A DNA stretch of 64,000 nucleotides from an uncultured Cocleimonas sp. (GCF_947495625.1 NZ_CANLZW010000003.1:124001-188000), one strand, 5' to 3'; counted from the stretch's first letter, positions 43,178 to 56,472 are shown. The notes: generated from the letters alone by a model not told the origin. Program-made: numbers and translations.

Positions 43178-43582
43178 ATGCATAATTTAATATTACTAGT
43201 GCGCCATCTTAGGCGAATCGCTGCTTTTAAGGTAAGTGCCAGAGCTGTGGTTTTAACCCTAATGATTTTGGGGGCATGGGTGGCGACGATTCATTTGGAG
43301 TTTCCTCCTAATGTTTCGGTGAATGATAAGTTGATTCACGTCGTTGTGTTCTTTGGTTTTGCGCTATTGATGGACTTGGCTACATCGCGTAATCCATTTT
43401 GGTTATGGAAGGGATTACCCCTTTTAATTTACGGTGGTGGTATAGAAATTGCTCAGTACTTTACAGAGTTCCGTTCATTTTCAATTGCTGATTGGTTTGC
43501 TGATTTTGTTGGTATCTTGTTGTATTACCTCATTAAATCAGCAATTGTTTATTTTGATAAAAAACGCTCTTCTGATAATTAG
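43178..43582 (+). CDS. VanZ-family membrane protein
   Basis: 134 residues with four hydrophobic segments (about 22-42, 53-70, 76-95, 105-125). VanZ-like motifs: NDKLIHVVVFFGFALLMDL and GGGIEIAQYFTEFRSFSIADWFADFVG. Homologues are widespread in non-resistant bacteria and do not imply glycopeptide resistance; the role is unknown. It stands alone upstream of the ATP synthase operon, with a 183-base gap that must contain the atp promoter. Confidence 0.82.
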   Translation: MHNLILLVRHLRRIAAFKVSARAVVLTLMILGAWVATIHLEFPPNVSVNDKLIHVVVFFGFALLMDLATSRNPFWLWKGLPLLIYGGGIEIAQYFTEFRSFSIADWFADFVGILLYYLIKSAIVYFDKKRSSDN

Positions 43583-43765
43583 TATTAAAAGATAAAGAAA
43601 AACTAATTATTTAAGTAAGTTTAGTTGAGTGAAGGAAAGCGTGATGCTAGTATTCCGGCGTCTTGATTCAACGACTTAGTAAGTAATAAGTTTACTAATA
43701 TGAATTGAGACTAAAAGAATGACATTTGGTTCATTCAATAAAGAATGAAATAGTGAAATAGATAA

Positions 43766-44173
43766 ATGAAAAATTTATTAGTTATACAGGCCATATTGGT
43801 GGTGCTTGGAGTCGCTGTTTCGTTCTTCTATTTAGCTGAGGAAGGTATTTTGCCAGCTGCCTATGGTGGTGCAGTTGCAATAGCTAATACGATTTTATTG
43901 TCACGTCGCCTTGATAGTGCGGGCGAAATGGCTAAGGAAAACCCCGAAGGTGGTGTGTTGACACTTTATCTCGGCGTTATTCAAAGATTTGTTTTTGTGC
44001 TTGTTATGTTTGGTGTGGGTATGGGTGTTTTAAAATTATTACCTCCCCCCATGTTAGGAACCTTTGCTGTTGCTCAGTTGGCCTTTATGTTATTTGGCTC
44101 TAAGCAAACGAAGTTAGCTTCTGAGGAGATTGCTAATGCTGCAAAAGATGCCTCAGATAATAGTGATAAGTAA
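43766..44173 (+). CDS. atpI: ATP synthase protein I
   Basis: 135 residues with four membrane helices. AtpI is not part of the finished enzyme but helps assemble the c-ring. The weakly conserved sequence is recognised by size, helices and its position as first gene of the atp operon, 33 bases before atpB. The stretch GGAVAIANTILLSRRL is typical of the family. The acidic, Asn/Asp-rich tail is not conserved. Confidence 0.88.
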   Translation: MKNLLVIQAILVVLGVAVSFFYLAEEGILPAAYGGAVAIANTILLSRRLDSAGEMAKENPEGGVLTLYLGVIQRFVFVLVMFGVGMGVLKLLPPPMLGTFAVAQLAFMLFGSKQTKLASEEIANAAKDASDNSDK

Positions 44174-44179
44174 ATATAA

Positions 44180-45076
<897 letters not shown>

Positions 45077-45152
45077 TCTAAAGTTAAGTGTTTGTTTAAT
45101 TTGAGTTTACTTTTTTTAATTTTTAATATTTTTTATATTTAGGAGATTTACT

Positions 45153-45437
45153 ATGGATGCTGCAATTGTATCTGAAATCATGTCTGCCACTGCAATCGGT
45201 GTTGGTATTATTCTAGCGGCTGCTGGTTTAGGTTCGGCTCTAGGTTGGGGTTTGATCTGTTCGAAGTTTATTGAAGGTATCGCTCGTCAGCCTGAGATGC
45301 GTGCTCAATTAACTGGTCAAATGCTATTTACTGGTGGTTTGATGGAAGCATTCCCAATGATCGTTTTGGGTATATCAATGTGGTTCATATTTGCGAATCC
45401 ATTCATTGGTGCTGCTGCTGCTGCAATTGGTGGTTAA
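45153..45437 (+). CDS. atpE: F0F1 ATP synthase subunit c
   Basis: 94 residues: an extended N-terminus, two helices and the polar loop RQPEMR. The second helix carries the ion-binding carboxylate in GLMEAFPMIVLGI (Glu in place of the Asp61 of E. coli). The Q-x-E / Na+-type signature is not obvious, so proton coupling is presumed. At 94 residues it is longer than E. coli's 79, by an N-terminal extension of about 15. Strong GGAG before the ATG suits its high copy number. Confidence 0.96.
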   Translation: MDAAIVSEIMSATAIGVGIILAAAGLGSALGWGLICSKFIEGIARQPEMRAQLTGQMLFTGGLMEAFPMIVLGISMWFIFANPFIGAAAAAIGG

Positions 45438-45488
45438 TTCTTTCGAACTCTAATTCGACTTAACTGAAATAGTATTCGGAGAAAAATC

Positions 45489-45959
45489 ATGAATGTAACA
45501 GCAACATTAATTGGTCAGCTGATTGTTTTTTCAATTCTGATCTGGTTTATCAAAGCAGTGCTTTGGGAGCCAGTCATAAATACATTGGAAGATCGAAAAA
45601 AACGTATTGCTGACGGTTTGGCTGCATCTGAAAAAGGCATGAAGGATCAAGAGCTAGCGGCAGAAAATGCTAAGCACGCGATCAAAGAAGCCAAGCAGGC
45701 GGCAGCAGAAATCATTGCTCAAGCGAAAGCTCGCGACACGCAAATGATCGAAGAGGCTAAAAACAAGGCAGTTGAAGAAGCTGACCGTGTAATAGCTGGA
45801 GCTCAGGCTGAAATCGATCAGGAAGTTAACCGCGCTAAAGATTCTTTACGTACTCAGGTGTCAGCTTTGGCAGTTGCAGGTGCGAGCAAGATTCTTGGTA
45901 AAGAGGTTGATGCCAATGCGCACAAAGCTGCATTGAAAGAGCTGATTGAGCAGATATAG
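45489..45959 (+). CDS. atpF: F0F1 ATP synthase subunit b
   Basis: 156 residues, equal to E. coli AtpF. N-terminal membrane helix (about 5-26: IGQLIVFSILIWFIKAVLWEPV) and a long Ala/Glu/Lys-rich coiled coil that forms the peripheral stalk, ending with the delta-binding tail. Spacing of 11 bases to atpH indicates coupling. Confidence 0.96.
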   Translation: MNVTATLIGQLIVFSILIWFIKAVLWEPVINTLEDRKKRIADGLAASEKGMKDQELAAENAKHAIKEAKQAAAEIIAQAKARDTQMIEEAKNKAVEEADRVIAGAQAEIDQEVNRAKDSLRTQVSALAVAGASKILGKEVDANAHKAALKELIEQI

Positions 45960-45970
45960 GAAATACGAAT

Positions 45971-46507
45971 ATGTCTGAATTGACTACAGCAGCTCGTCCT
46001 TATGCTCGTGCCGTTTTCGAAATGGCCGAGTCTACCAGTAGCTTAGGTGAGTGGTCTGAAATGCTTGGCTTTATGGGTGCAGTAGCTAGTAATGAAGAAG
46101 TAAGTACATTACTAGCAAGCCCAAAGATGGCTAAGCAAGCAGGCGCTAATGCTTTTATTCAGCTTTGCGATGGCAAGTTGAATGATCAAGCAAAAAACCT
46201 AGTGAATATGCTGGCTGAGAACGATCGTCTGACACTTCTCCCTGAAATGAGTACGATTTACGAAGTACTTAAGGATGAGGCTGAAGGTTCTGTTGAGGCG
46301 CTAGTGACATCAGCTAAAGCGTTAACTGAGACTGAAGAGAAATCTATCTCTGATGCTCTCAAAAAACGTTTGGGACGCGATGTAAAAATAAAGGTTAGCG
46401 TTGATGAGACACTACTTGGTGGTGCAATCATTCGGGCTGGCGATTTGGTAATAGATGGTACGTTGAAAGGGCGTTTGAATAAAATGACCTCTGTAATGGC
46501 TAACTAA
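45971..46507 (+). CDS. atpH: F0F1 ATP synthase subunit delta
   Basis: 178 residues. OSCP/delta subunit: N-terminal helical domain (TTAARPYARAVFEMAE) and C-terminal domain with the signature LLGGAIIRAGDLVIDGTLKGRL (about 148-169, split here by position). It links the F1 head to the stalk formed by subunit b. Followed after 30 bases by atpA. Confidence 0.96.
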   Translation: MSELTTAARPYARAVFEMAESTSSLGEWSEMLGFMGAVASNEEVSTLLASPKMAKQAGANAFIQLCDGKLNDQAKNLVNMLAENDRLTLLPEMSTIYEVLKDEAEGSVEALVTSAKALTETEEKSISDALKKRLGRDVKIKVSVDETLLGGAIIRAGDLVIDGTLKGRLNKMTSVMAN

Positions 46508-46537
46508 ACCACAAAATTAAGAGAAAGGTATAGGTAA

Positions 46538-48079
46538 ATGCAACTTAACCCGACAGAAATTAGTGATCTGATAAAAAAGCGTATAGAAGGCTTTGATACA
46601 GATGCTGAAGCACGTACTGAAGGTACAATCGTATCTATCATGGATGGTATCGTGCGTATACATGGTTTATCAGATGTAATGTCTGGTGAAATGATTGAGT
46701 TCTCTAACGGAACTTACGGTCTGGCTCTAAACTTGGAGCGTGATTCAGTAGGTGCGGTAGTACTTGGTGACTATAAAGATATGACAGAAGGTGACACTGC
46801 TAAGTGTACTGGTCGTATTCTGGATGTTCCAGTTGGTCCTGAATTAATGGGTCGTGTTGTTAACTCATTAGGCGCACCAATTGATGGTAAAGGCCCGGTT
46901 AACGCTTCTTCAATGAATCCAATTGAGCGTCAAGCTCCTGGTGTTATCGAACGTAAGTCGGTTGATGAGCCAATGGAAACTGGTATCAAGGCACTTGACT
47001 CAATGGTTCCTGTTGGACGTGGTCAGCGTGAATTGATTATCGGCGATCGTCAAACTGGTAAAACAGCGGTTGCGATTGATGCAATCATTAACCAGAAAGG
47101 CAAAAACGTAAAATGTATCTACGTAGCTGTTGGTCAAAAAGCTTCTTCTGTTGCTGGTGTTGTACGTAAGCTTGAAGAGTTTGGCGCGATGGATTACACA
47201 ATCGTTGTTGCTGCTAATGCTTCTGATCCAGCTTCTATGCAATACCTTGCTCCATATGCTGGTTGTGCGATGGGTGAGTACTTCCGTGATAATGGTGAAG
47301 ATGCGCTAATTATTTATGATGACTTAACTAAGCAGGCTTGGGCATATCGTCAAGTATCATTGCTATTACGTCGTCCTCCGGGCCGTGAAGCATATCCTGG
47401 TGATGTTTTCTTCTTACATTCACGTCTTCTTGAGCGTGCAGCTCGAGTTAATGCTGAATACGTTGAAAGATACACAGAAGGAAGAGTAAAAGGTAAGACT
47501 GGTTCTTTAACTGCTTATCCTATCATCGAGACTCAAGAAGGTGACGTATCTGCATTCGTACCTACAAACGTAATTTCGATCACAGATGGTCAGATATTCC
47601 TTGATACAGATTTGTTTAACTCTGGTAATCGTCCTGCGATTGATGCTGGTTTATCAGTATCTCGAGTAGGTGGTGCTGCACAGACTAAAATCATCAAGAA
47701 GCTTGGTGGTGGTATTCGTCTTGATTTGGCTCAGTATCGTGAATTGGCGGCTTTCTCTCAGTTTGCATCTGATTTAGATGAAGGAACCAGAAAGCAGCTT
47801 GAGCGTGGAGCTCGTGTAACTGCTTTGATGACTCAGTCTCAATACTCTCCTCTGAAAACAGGTGAGTTGGCATTCTCATTATTTGCAGCTAACGAAGGTT
47901 TTCTTGATGATATTGATGTGAGCAAAGTTAATGACTTTGAATCTGCAATGTTATCTTACATGAGAACTGAAAAAACTGATTTTCTTGATGGCTTAAATGA
48001 GTCTGGCGACTATAACGATGATATCGCTTCTGAGATGAAGACTGCGCTAGAGAACTTTAAATCGAAGGGTGCCTGGTAG
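46538..48079 (+). CDS. atpA: F0F1 ATP synthase subunit alpha
   Basis: 513 residues, same as E. coli. Walker [10 protein letters not shown] (about 169-177), the catalytic arginine in the conserved region near [14 protein letters not shown], and the C-terminal helical domain. It begins [17 protein letters not shown], the typical gammaproteobacterial start. Alternates with beta in the F1 hexamer. Codon use is highly biased, as expected of a strongly expressed gene. Confidence 0.98.
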   Translation: MQLNPTEISDLIKKRIEGFDTDAEARTEGTIVSIMDGIVRIHGLSDVMSGEMIEFSNGTYGLALNLERDSVGAVVLGDYKDMTEGDTAKCTGRILDVPVGPELMGRVVNSLGAPIDGKGPVNASSMNPIERQAPGVIERKSVDEPMETGIKALDSMVPVGRGQRELIIGDRQTGKTAVAIDAIINQKGKNVKCIYVAVGQKASSVAGVVRKLEEFGAMDYTIVVAANASDPASMQYLAPYAGCAMGEYFRDNGEDALIIYDDLTKQAWAYRQVSLLLRRPPGREAYPGDVFFLHSRLLERAARVNAEYVERYTEGRVKGKTGSLTAYPIIETQEGDVSAFVPTNVISITDGQIFLDTDLFNSGNRPAIDAGLSVSRVGGAAQTKIIKKLGGGIRLDLAQYRELAAFSQFASDLDEGTRKQLERGARVTALMTQSQYSPLKTGELAFSLFAANEGFLDDIDVSKVNDFESAMLSYMRTEKTDFLDGLNESGDYNDDIASEMKTALENFKSKGAW

Positions 48080-48124
48080 AAAGATGCTTGGTAAACAAGT
48101 ACCAGAAAATCAAGGAGCTTAGTA

Positions 48125-48985
48125 ATGGCAGGTCTTAAAGAAATACGTTCGCAGATTGGTAGTATTCAGAATACTAAGAAGATTACCAAAGCCATGGAAA
48201 TGGTAGCTGCTTCGAAAATGCGTAGAGCTAGAGAGCGTATGGATGCATCGCGTCCATATGCAGAAAAAATGCGACAAGTTGTTAGTCATATGGCTTTAGG
48301 CCAGCTTGAATATCAACATACTTTTGTTAAAGAGCGTGAAACTGTTAAACGTGTCGGTTACATCATTATCTCTTCTGATCGTGGTCTGTGTGGTGGTTTA
48401 AACACAAACCTTTTTAAGAAGGCATTTCAAGATATTGCTGCTTGGAAAGAAAAAGATGTAGAAGTTGATATTGCAGTTTTTGGTAGCAAGGCACTATCAG
48501 TATTTAGACGTTTTGGTGTGGTGGCTGAATCAACTGGATTAGGTGATAAGCCTAGCACTAATGATTTGTTGGGTACGACAAAAGTTATGCTAGATGCATA
48601 CGAAGAAGGTCGTATAGATCGTTTGTTTTTAGTTGAGAATGAGTTTGTTAATAGCATGACTCAGACACCTCGAGTAACACAAATGATTCCAATAGTTGCT
48701 GCTGATATGGATGAAATAAAATATCAGTGGGATTACTTGTACGAGCCTGAGTCGAAAGAAGTAATAGATTCTCTTATGACTCGTTACATCGAATCATTGG
48801 TTTATCAAGGTGTTGTTGAAAATATAGCCTGTGAGATGTCTGCGAGAATGATCGCAATGAAGAGTGCATCTGATAATGCCGGTGACATGATCGATAAACT
48901 TAAGTTGGTTTATAACAAGGCAAGACAAGCGTCAATTACACAAGAAATTTCAGAAATTGTATCGGGTGCGGCAGCGGTAGAATGA
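48125..48985 (+). CDS. atpG: F0F1 ATP synthase subunit gamma
   Basis: 286 residues, the normal length. N-terminal rotor helix ([30 protein letters not shown]), [11 protein letters not shown] in the central fold, and C-terminal helix [14 protein letters not shown]. It is the rotating shaft of F1. AAGGAG precedes the ATG. Confidence 0.97.
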   Translation: MAGLKEIRSQIGSIQNTKKITKAMEMVAASKMRRARERMDASRPYAEKMRQVVSHMALGQLEYQHTFVKERETVKRVGYIIISSDRGLCGGLNTNLFKKAFQDIAAWKEKDVEVDIAVFGSKALSVFRRFGVVAESTGLGDKPSTNDLLGTTKVMLDAYEEGRIDRLFLVENEFVNSMTQTPRVTQMIPIVAADMDEIKYQWDYLYEPESKEVIDSLMTRYIESLVYQGVVENIACEMSARMIAMKSASDNAGDMIDKLKLVYNKARQASITQEISEIVSGAAAVE

Positions 48986-49037
48986 CCCGCTTAGCAAGTA
49001 TATATCCGAGCAGTTTATTAAAAAATTTAACATTTAA

Positions 49038-50438
<1,401 letters not shown>

Positions 50439-50485
50439 TCTTTTATTTTCTCATCACTTATTTCTTAATACAGGAAAGATAGAAT

Positions 50486-50908
50486 ATGGCTATGACAATG
50501 CATTTGGATGTTGTAAGTGCTGAGGAATCAATATTCTCCGGCACAGTTCAAGAATTAATAGCACCGGGTACAATGGGTGACTTAGGTATTTTACCTGGCC
50601 ACTCTCAGCTTATTTCAACAATAAAAGCTGGTGAGCTGAAGTACAAAACAGATGATGGTGAATCTTTATTATTTGTTGCTGGTGGCGTTATGGAAGTCCA
50701 GCCTTCGATTGTAACTGTTTTGGCAGATACAGTTGTGCGTGCCGAAGATCTTGATGAAAAAGCGGCAGAAGATGCTAAAAAGAGAGCTGAAGATGCACTT
50801 CAGGGTAAAGATCCTCAAGATTTGGATTATGAAGCTATCCAGGCAGAACTAGATGCTGCAAAAGCTCAAATTGAAATGATTCATCGTATAGGTAGAACAT
50901 TGAGATAA
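50486..50908 (+). CDS. atpC: F0F1 ATP synthase subunit epsilon
   Basis: 140 residues: N-terminal beta sandwich (LDVVSAEESIFSGTVQEL, GDLGILPGHSQLI) and C-terminal helical hairpin able to inhibit ATP hydrolysis. Last gene of the operon. The following 243 bases contain a 14-base palindrome (50957-50970) and A/T-runs near 51003-51030 that may end transcription weakly. Confidence 0.96.
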   Translation: MAMTMHLDVVSAEESIFSGTVQELIAPGTMGDLGILPGHSQLISTIKAGELKYKTDDGESLLFVAGGVMEVQPSIVTVLADTVVRAEDLDEKAAEDAKKRAEDALQGKDPQDLDYEAIQAELDAAKAQIEMIHRIGRTLR

Positions 50909-51151
50909 TCGTATTGAGTTCTGTGTTATAGGGTATATGATAGTTATTGTTGACCGAATATCTAGATATTTGGCCCATTAAATTCAGTATTTTGTGGTAA
51001 ATAAAAAAAAATGTTGTTTTTTTACCATTTTTTTTGAATGTACCCAGAATAAAGTCTATACTCCCAGTGCGGATAAACAATGATTATTGATCGTTTGTTC
51101 TAAATGGTCGTTTCGAATTTTATAACTAACAAGTAGTAAGGATGTACAAAT

Positions 51152-51667
51152 ATGAAAATTAAACATCAGCTTTCATTAGCAACATTAGTAATGGCAGGCG
51201 TTTTTGTAACAGGTTGTTCACAACAAGAAGTTTCTGGTGGTTCACAGGTTTCTGGTGGTTCACAAGCTCAAGTAGAAGGTGGATCTCAGGTTTCTGGATC
51301 TCAGCAGCAAGTTGAAGCAGCAGCTCCAGTAGTAGCAGCTCCAATCGCAGCAGAGCCAGCTCCTTATGTTGCTCCAGCTCCAGCTCCAGCTCCAGTACGT
51401 AAAGCTCCAGCAAATCGCTGGTTCCATTACCACCCAGAAGCTCCAGCATGTGCTAAAACTAAGAGCCACGCTCACAAATACACAAATCGTAACCATCGTC
51501 ACCACTACGCTTGTCAGCAAAAGCGTATGGCTCAGCCAGCTCAACCACAAGTTGACGTTTACGCTCTACAACGTAAGTTGAAAGCTAAAGGTTACTACAA
51601 AGGACCTATCGACGGAATCGTTGGACCAGGTACTCGTAGCGCACTTCAGCGTTTCATGAAGCGCTAA
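51152..51667 (+). CDS. Lipoprotein with C-terminal peptidoglycan-binding domain
   Basis: 171 residues. Lipoprotein signal ending VTGC (Cys22), then VSGGSQ-type repeats, an Ala/Pro-rich linker (about 50-80), a His-rich region (about 90-125) and a C-terminal PG_binding_1 domain (about 134-170: YALQRKLKAKGYYKGPIDGIVGP). It likely tethers the outer membrane to peptidoglycan. Codon use is biased towards a few codons (many GCT, CCA), suggesting high expression. The His-rich region might bind metal, which is speculative. Confidence 0.82.
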   Translation: MKIKHQLSLATLVMAGVFVTGCSQQEVSGGSQVSGGSQAQVEGGSQVSGSQQQVEAAAPVVAAPIAAEPAPYVAPAPAPAPVRKAPANRWFHYHPEAPACAKTKSHAHKYTNRNHRHHYACQQKRMAQPAQPQVDVYALQRKLKAKGYYKGPIDGIVGPGTRSALQRFMKR

Positions 51668-51687
51668 ACTATTGATTTAATAGTTTG

Positions 51688-51748
51688 TCTCTGATTCGTC
51701 AGAGATTAAAATGGGACTAGGGAGAAATTCTTAGTCCCATTTTTTTTG
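51688..51748 (+). terminator. Double hairpin terminator
   Basis: A TTCG-tetraloop hairpin (TCTCTGA/TCAGAGA, 51688-51705), followed by AAAATGGGACTA paired with TAGTCCCATTTT (51708-51743) and an eight-T run. Strong end for the lipoprotein transcript. Confidence 0.9.
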
Positions 51749-51841
51749 AAACCAACTTTTAGTTTTATACGTATGTATTTCTTGAAGTTGTATTTGAACT
51801 TATTAGCTAATAAGTGATCATTAGAGTTGGGGGATGCTAAG

Positions 51842-53098
51842 GTGGTCGTAAAGGAATTGAATATCAAAAAATTGATTAAAGGGTTAAGTTTACTAATATT
51901 ACTATGCATTAGTAATTCGTCTTATGCGATGGTTTGGAAGTCTGAAAATACTTGGGATCAGGTATGGGAGAAACGTTATCAGCATTGGGTGAAAAATAAC
52001 TGGACTGAAGAATTTTTCATGGATGAAAAAAAGCCCATTTATTATAAGTTTTCTCATGATTGTGCAGATGCTGTTTATGCTATGCGATTAGTTTTCGCCT
52101 ATGAGTATAAACTTCCATTCGTAGTTAATAATCCTAGTAAGCGTGGTCGAACTATCAGTAATGGTATGACTCGTTGGGATAAACTTTCAGAAGCTAAACG
52201 TGTAAGAAAGTTTATGGAACACGTTGCTAATCTGACTAGTACTCGCTCATTAGAGAATGATACATATCCAATAGCTTTAGACGATATTAAACCAGGTGAT
52301 GTATATGTGGCGCCTGATGTGCATTCGTATCAAATTGTTAATATAACAGATACTGGAATAGCTGAGGTAATGTCTTCCACTACGCCCCAAGCCCCTAGAT
52401 ATCTGGATCGTATTCCTTCATTTCCCTTTTATGTTCCTGAAGATTATAAGAATAAATCTGATGGATATAGACGCTTCAAGCAACCACAAAATATTCGTAA
52501 ATCTGCCGAAAAACAACCGGGTTATGACATAGAGCAGTTTGATATAGCGCAATCAGTCAAACAGGATTATGTGAAATTTACAGATATTATTTCAAGTGCT
52601 TTAGGTTCTCGTGTTGAGAAACCTGATGAAAAAACACTTAGGCTTCTGATTGCAATGTGTATGTATGCTAATGATCGAAGTATTTATGTCTACGATGCTC
52701 TTTGGCATTTACAAAAGATTCGTAAAGCCGGCCGTCGTTGCATGAATCGAACTGAGTATAATAATTACTCTACCCCATCAAGAGATAGGCGATTAAAAGC
52801 TTTTTTCAATGCAGTCAAAAATCATTATGAGAAAAATAAAAAATATAAGCATTGGACGCAACCACAACGATGGGCAAAGGCATTATTTTCCGTAGAAACA
52901 CCTAAGCCTGCTGAGTTAGCGGAGCTAAACAAATTTTGTAAGGTGCAAATGAGCTTAGGGGAAGAATACTATATTCCACTAAGAGATTTACGCCAAAACT
53001 TGTCTTCTGGCAAAGTAATCTCTGACCCTCATGCGCCACTAGAATATCGTTGGGGCGCTCAATTGTCACCATATAAACCTAGTTGTAAGACTTATTAG
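51842..53098 (+). CDS. Secreted protein of unknown function, possible Cys/His hydrolase
   Basis: 418 residues from the GTG at 51842, which has GGGGGA 7 bases upstream; a TTG 15 bases before is also in frame. Signal peptide (about 8-29, ending NSSYA). Region 60-180 has HDCADAVYAMRLVFAYEY (Cys and His) and later PGDVYVAPDVHSYQIVNI, an order (Cys then His in a Gly-Asp context) seen in NlpC/P60 or CHAP-like cysteine hydrolases. The C-terminal half is rich in basic and aromatic residues and has several cysteines. I do not recognise a named family, and the hydrolase idea is tentative. It stands between two terminators and is probably monocistronic. Confidence 0.65.
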   Translation: MVVKELNIKKLIKGLSLLILLCISNSSYAMVWKSENTWDQVWEKRYQHWVKNNWTEEFFMDEKKPIYYKFSHDCADAVYAMRLVFAYEYKLPFVVNNPSKRGRTISNGMTRWDKLSEAKRVRKFMEHVANLTSTRSLENDTYPIALDDIKPGDVYVAPDVHSYQIVNITDTGIAEVMSSTTPQAPRYLDRIPSFPFYVPEDYKNKSDGYRRFKQPQNIRKSAEKQPGYDIEQFDIAQSVKQDYVKFTDIISSALGSRVEKPDEKTLRLLIAMCMYANDRSIYVYDALWHLQKIRKAGRRCMNRTEYNNYSTPSRDRRLKAFFNAVKNHYEKNKKYKHWTQPQRWAKALFSVETPKPAELAELNKFCKVQMSLGEEYYIPLRDLRQNLSSGKVISDPHAPLEYRWGAQLSPYKPSCKTY

Positions 53099-53126
53099 TT
53101 TTATCAGTTAGGCATTAACCTCCCTT

Positions 53127-53158
53127 AGAAGCAGTTGTCTACACAACTGCTTCTTTTA
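53127..53158 (+). terminator. Intrinsic terminator
   Basis: AGAAGCAGTTGT pairs with ACAACTGCTTCT over a CTAC loop, then TTTAT. It ends the secreted-protein gene before glmU. Confidence 0.85.
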
Positions 53159-53231
53159 TCATATATATAATACTGAATTGATCGATTCTTGGTTATAATT
53201 TAATCATTATCTTTAATTCACAAAAGTCACT

Positions 53232-54596
53232 ATGAAATTACTCCCCATTATTCTTGCTGCTGGTCAAGGCTCCAGAATGAATTCGTCTCTACCAAAAGTT
53301 TTACATCAGATTGGTGGAAAGTCCATGTTGCGGCATGTTATAGATAGTTGTCGACAATTAGATCATGAAAAACTAATAATCATATATGGGCATGGTGGTG
53401 ATTTAGTTAAAGAGCAAACAACTGATTCTGATATAGATTGGGTGTTGCAAGCTGAGCAGAAAGGAACAGGTCATGCTGTTCTCCAGGCACATGATAGTAT
53501 TCCTGATGACAATATAGTTGTCATTGCTTATGGAGATGTGCCATTAATAAAAAGTGAAACTTTAAATCTACTGGTTTCAAAACTATCTGATGCATCACTG
53601 AGTGTTCTTACTACTAAGCTAAATGATCCTAGTGGTTATGGACGAATAATCAGGGATGAAAACTCTAAGATTAGTGCGATCGTGGAAGAGAAAGATGCTA
53701 ATGAGAATCAAAAGTTAGTCAATGAAATCAATACAGGGTTTATAGCTGCTAAGGGCAAGGACCTTAAGCGTTGGTTAAATCAAATTAAACCTGATAATAA
53801 TCAAGCAGAATATTATCTTACTGATTGTATTGCTTTGGCTGTTGCAGAAGGTGGCTTAGTCGAAGCTGCAGTCTGTGATGATCACAATGAAGTGCAGGGC
53901 GTTAATAATAGAATTCAGCAAGCTCAGTTAGAAAGAGCATATCAGGGCGAACAGGCTGAACAACTGATGTTAAAAGGTGTAACACTTGCTGATCCATCCA
54001 GAATTGATGTACGTGGCACAGTAACTGTTGGAAAAGATGTATTTATTGATATAAACAACGTGTTTATTGGAGATAACCAAATAGGTGACAACGTAACTAT
54101 TCATCCAGGATGTGTGATTGAAAATGCTGTTATTGGCAATAACTCAGAAATACATGCTAACTCGGTAATTGAATCGGCAAAGATAGGCAGTAAATGTTCA
54201 GTTGGGCCGTTTGCAAGAGTAAGGCCAAATACCGTTCTTTCTGATGAAGCTAAAGTAGGTAATTTTGTTGAAATCAAAAAATCTATTATAGGTAAAGGCA
54301 GTAAAATAAGTCACTTGAGTTATATTGGTGATACTGTGATGGGTGATAATGTCAATATTGGCGCGGGTACAATTACCTGTAACTATGATGGTGTAAATAA
54401 ATTTCAGACAACGATAGGTGATGATGTCTTTATAGGTTCAGATACTCAGCTAGTTGCACCCGTAACCGTTGCTAACCGTTCTACTATCGGAGCTGGATCA
54501 ACAATAACCAAAAACACTCCTGAAAATGAATTAACTTTATCTCGTTCAAAACAGCTTACTTTAAAAGGCTGGCAGCGGCCGACCAAGAATAAATAG
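53232..54596 (+). CDS. glmU: Bifunctional GlcNAc-1-P uridyltransferase / GlcN-1-P acetyltransferase
   Basis: 454 residues, the usual length. Pyrophosphorylase domain 1-230 with [17 protein letters not shown] and [10 protein letters not shown]; left-handed beta-helix acetyltransferase domain 255-454 with hexapeptide repeats, NFVEIKKS and NYDGVNKF. It makes UDP-GlcNAc for peptidoglycan and lipid A. It precedes glmS by 11 bases, so the two steps of the pathway are co-expressed. A TATAAT hexamer lies at 53194-53199, with no good -35. Confidence 0.97.
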   Translation: MKLLPIILAAGQGSRMNSSLPKVLHQIGGKSMLRHVIDSCRQLDHEKLIIIYGHGGDLVKEQTTDSDIDWVLQAEQKGTGHAVLQAHDSIPDDNIVVIAYGDVPLIKSETLNLLVSKLSDASLSVLTTKLNDPSGYGRIIRDENSKISAIVEEKDANENQKLVNEINTGFIAAKGKDLKRWLNQIKPDNNQAEYYLTDCIALAVAEGGLVEAAVCDDHNEVQGVNNRIQQAQLERAYQGEQAEQLMLKGVTLADPSRIDVRGTVTVGKDVFIDINNVFIGDNQIGDNVTIHPGCVIENAVIGNNSEIHANSVIESAKIGSKCSVGPFARVRPNTVLSDEAKVGNFVEIKKSIIGKGSKISHLSYIGDTVMGDNVNIGAGTITCNYDGVNKFQTTIGDDVFIGSDTQLVAPVTVANRSTIGAGSTITKNTPENELTLSRSKQLTLKGWQRPTKNK

Positions 54597-54607
54597 GAAA
54601 ATATAAA

Positions 54608-56440
54608 ATGTGTGGAATTGTCGGAGCAATCGCTCAACGCCCAGTGACTGAAATTTTGATAGAAGGTCTTAAAAGACTTGAATACCGAGGATATGACTCC
54701 GCTGGAGTTGCTCTCCTGGATGCTGAAAATAATATTCAGCGAGTCAGGGCATTAGGAAAAGTAGCAGAGCTTGAGAAAAAGCTTATTGATTCTCCTCAAA
54801 TAGGAAATATTGGAATATCTCACACTCGTTGGGCGACTCATGGAGAGCCTGCGGAAAGAAATGCTCATCCTCATATGAGTAAAAATCGAGTTGCAGTTGT
54901 TCACAATGGAATTATAGAAAACTATGAAGAGCTGCGTGCTGATTTAATTTCAAAAGGGTATGAGTTTGAATCAGAAACAGATACAGAGGTGATCGTTCAT
55001 TTGATCGAATCAAATCTAGTTGACGGTACAAATTTATTTAACGCGGTTAAACAGTCTATAAGTCAGCTTAAAGGTGCTTATGCACTAGGTGTTATTAGTA
55101 GCGATAATCCGGATGTATTAATTAGTGCTCGTGAAGGCAGCCCTTTGTTGATAGGGGTTGGTTTTGGTGAGCACTTTATCAGTTCCGATGTGCAAGCTTT
55201 ACTACCGGTGACTAGCCGTTTTATTTACTTGGAAAATGGCGACATAGCAACCTTAACGCTAAAAGATGTCACAATCGAAGATGAAGCGGGAAATATAGTT
55301 GAGCGTGAAGTAAGGCAATCTAATGCCTGTTCCTTGGAATCAGAACTCGGTGAATACCGCCATTATATGCTCAAAGAAATCTATGAGCAGCCTCAGGCGG
55401 TGCAGAAGACTTTAGAAGATCGTTTAGATATTGATAGCATCAAACAATGCATCATGGGAGAAAATGTTGCAGAAGTTCTAAAGCAAGTAGAGGAAGTACA
55501 AATTATTGCTTGTGGTACAAGTTACCATGCTGGTTTGATAGCTAAATACTGGATGGAGAGTCTTACTGATATCCCGTGTCAGGTCGAAGTCGCCAGTGAG
55601 TATCGCTATAGGCGTCAGGTTCCACGCAAAAATATGCTGTTTGTTACAATATCACAATCAGGTGAAACAGCAGATACCCTAGCCGCACTTGAAAAGGCTA
55701 AGCAAGACGGTTGTCTTGCTAGTTTAAGTATTTGTAATGTTGCTGAGAGTTCATTGCAAAGAGAGTCTGATTTCTCTTTGATGACTATTGCTGGCCCAGA
55801 GATTGGAGTTGCTTCAACCAAAGCCTTCACGACTCAATTGGTAACCTTGAAAATTCTAATAGGTTTGTTAATGCAAGCCAAAGATGGAAAAACTAAGGCG
55901 GTTGCATCATTAGTTGAAGACTTAAAAAAGCTTCCTGTTTTGATTGAGCAAGCGCTTGAGCACGATAAAGCTATTGAAGAAATGGCAGAACACTTTATTG
56001 AAAAGAATAATGCTTTGTTCCTGGGTCGTGGTGATCAATACCCTGTGGCTATGGAAGGTGCTCTAAAGCTCAAAGAAATTTCTTATATTCATGCTGAAGC
56101 TTATCCTGCTGGAGAGCTTAAACATGGACCGCTAGCATTGGTAGATAGTGAAATGCCTATTGTTGCTGTTGCGCCAAATACGAGCTTGTTAGAGAAACTA
56201 AAATCCAATCTTGAAGAAGTCAGATCTCGTGGTGGGGTTTTGTATTTATTTGCGGATAAAACATCAGGAATAACACCACAGGATAATATTCAAATAATTG
56301 AAATGGATGAAGTACCAGAGAGTATTGCTCCGATTATCTATACGATTCCATTGCAGTTACTTTCTTATCATGTTGCTGTATTTAAAGGTACAGATGTGGA
56401 TAAGCCACGTAATTTAGCTAAATCAGTAACGGTTGAATAA
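54608..56440 (+). CDS. glmS: Glutamine-fructose-6-phosphate aminotransferase
   Basis: 610 residues. Glutaminase domain with nucleophile Cys2 ([10 protein letters not shown]) and [10 protein letters not shown]; two SIS domains with [19 protein letters not shown] and ends [13 protein letters not shown]. It supplies glucosamine-6-phosphate. No glmS ribozyme (a Gram-positive feature) is present in the 11 bases before it. The sRNA-type control of E. coli glmUS cannot be assessed here. A perfect G6 palindrome follows 32 bases after the stop. Confidence 0.97.
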   Translation: MCGIVGAIAQRPVTEILIEGLKRLEYRGYDSAGVALLDAENNIQRVRALGKVAELEKKLIDSPQIGNIGISHTRWATHGEPAERNAHPHMSKNRVAVVHNGIIENYEELRADLISKGYEFESETDTEVIVHLIESNLVDGTNLFNAVKQSISQLKGAYALGVISSDNPDVLISAREGSPLLIGVGFGEHFISSDVQALLPVTSRFIYLENGDIATLTLKDVTIEDEAGNIVEREVRQSNACSLESELGEYRHYMLKEIYEQPQAVQKTLEDRLDIDSIKQCIMGENVAEVLKQVEEVQIIACGTSYHAGLIAKYWMESLTDIPCQVEVASEYRYRRQVPRKNMLFVTISQSGETADTLAALEKAKQDGCLASLSICNVAESSLQRESDFSLMTIAGPEIGVASTKAFTTQLVTLKILIGLLMQAKDGKTKAVASLVEDLKKLPVLIEQALEHDKAIEEMAEHFIEKNNALFLGRGDQYPVAMEGALKLKEISYIHAEAYPAGELKHGPLALVDSEMPIVAVAPNTSLLEKLKSNLEEVRSRGGVLYLFADKTSGITPQDNIQIIEMDEVPESIAPIIYTIPLQLLSYHVAVFKGTDVDKPRNLAKSVTVE

Positions 56441-56472
56441 ACACTTTTAACTAAGTACTTAATATTATATGT

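Noticed and set aside
54597-54607. glmS ribozyme
   Set aside because: Only 11 bases lie between glmU and glmS, far too few for the ribozyme.
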